A stretch of 50,497 bases of DNA from Balneolaceae bacterium (GTDB taxonomy: Bacteria; Bacteroidota; Rhodothermia; Balneolales; Balneolaceae): contig SKYV01000186.1 in assembly GCA_007127745.1 (NCBI GenBank), positions 1 to 50,497 on the forward strand, given 5' to 3'. A program made the position numbers and the translations under genes. The first letter of the stretch is position 1, and every line of letters starts with the position of its first letter. Positions 50,169-50,497 of the stretch are shown here, piece after piece. The notes beneath the pieces are model-generated. The model made no database searches, was not told where the DNA came from, and saw only the letters and a list, made by a program, of their open reading frames with translations.

Positions 50169-50497
50169 ATGGCTGATACCTCACAACAAATTGATGCAGT
50201 AATTACCTGGCTTGACGGTAACGACGAAAAACATCGTGAAAAGAGGCTGAAAACACTTCAAAAAGAGGCCATAAAGAGAGAAAATGAATTGACCACCGGC
50301 AGAGATAAAACCAGGTTTATCGATAACGGCGAGTTAAAATACTGTATATCTTCCATCAAAAAGTTTGCCCCGTGGATTCGAAAAATTCATCTGGTGACTG
50401 ATAACCAGGTGCCTGAATTTCTGACTGATGAGATGCAAGAGAAGTTGAATGTGAATATTGTAGACCATCGGGACATATTTGAAACATACGAATGGGC
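50169..50497 (+). CDS. Stealth-family capsular polysaccharide phosphotransferase (3' truncated by window edge)
   Basis: QIDAVITWLDGNDEKHREKRL...RFIDNGELKYCISSIKKFAPWIRKIHLVTDNQVPEFL. Confidence 0.88.
   Translation, partial: MADTSQQIDAVITWLDGNDEKHREKRLKTLQKEAIKRENELTTGRDKTRFIDNGELKYCISSIKKFAPWIRKIHLVTDNQVPEFLTDEMQEKLNVNIVDHRDIFETYEW

Noticed and set aside
1-50497. tRNA, rRNA, prophage or complete IS element
   Set aside because: I found no cloverleaf-like sequence with a recognisable T-arm, no rRNA segments and no transposase or phage structural genes. A tRNAscan/Infernal run would be needed to be certain.

Overview
The window looks like a chromosomal segment from a Balneolaeota/Bacteroidota-like bacterium. 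This lineage guess comes from gene content, secretion-tail style and compositional feel, not from a search. Most of it is housekeeping: polA 3' end, rsgA, lon, uvrD/pcrA, feoAB, typA, a class II photolyase, punA, phoH, rpe, rplU/rpmA, thiolase, a Cys/Met PLP enzyme, ridA and a threonine dehydratase-like gene. Between these lie envelope and secretion genes: OmpA, PorV-like, M6-like, a peptidase-MA/TolB/barrel fusion, DUF5916-like, TPR lipoproteins and M23. The most interesting element is a SatD-like HTH gene plus DUF3307 membrane-protein gene pair. It is preceded by three contiguous 29-bp units, each carrying a perfect TATCG-N10-CGATA inverted repeat, which look like a tandem operator. Other leads are: (i) a secreted M6-like protein whose HExxH position reads AQIAS, sitting between a PorV-like gene and an intact HExxH peptidase/propeller/barrel fusion in a dense nine-gene run; (ii) a small accessory island with an intact RHH/PIN toxin-antitoxin pair next to a decayed HigBA module (four apparent -1 shifts plus an in-frame TGA); (iii) overlapping palindromes upstream of feoAB; and (iv) a phoH whose conserved N-terminus has no ATG/GTG/TTG start. 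No tRNA, rRNA, CRISPR or complete IS element was recognised. All family calls are by eye from the protein sequences.
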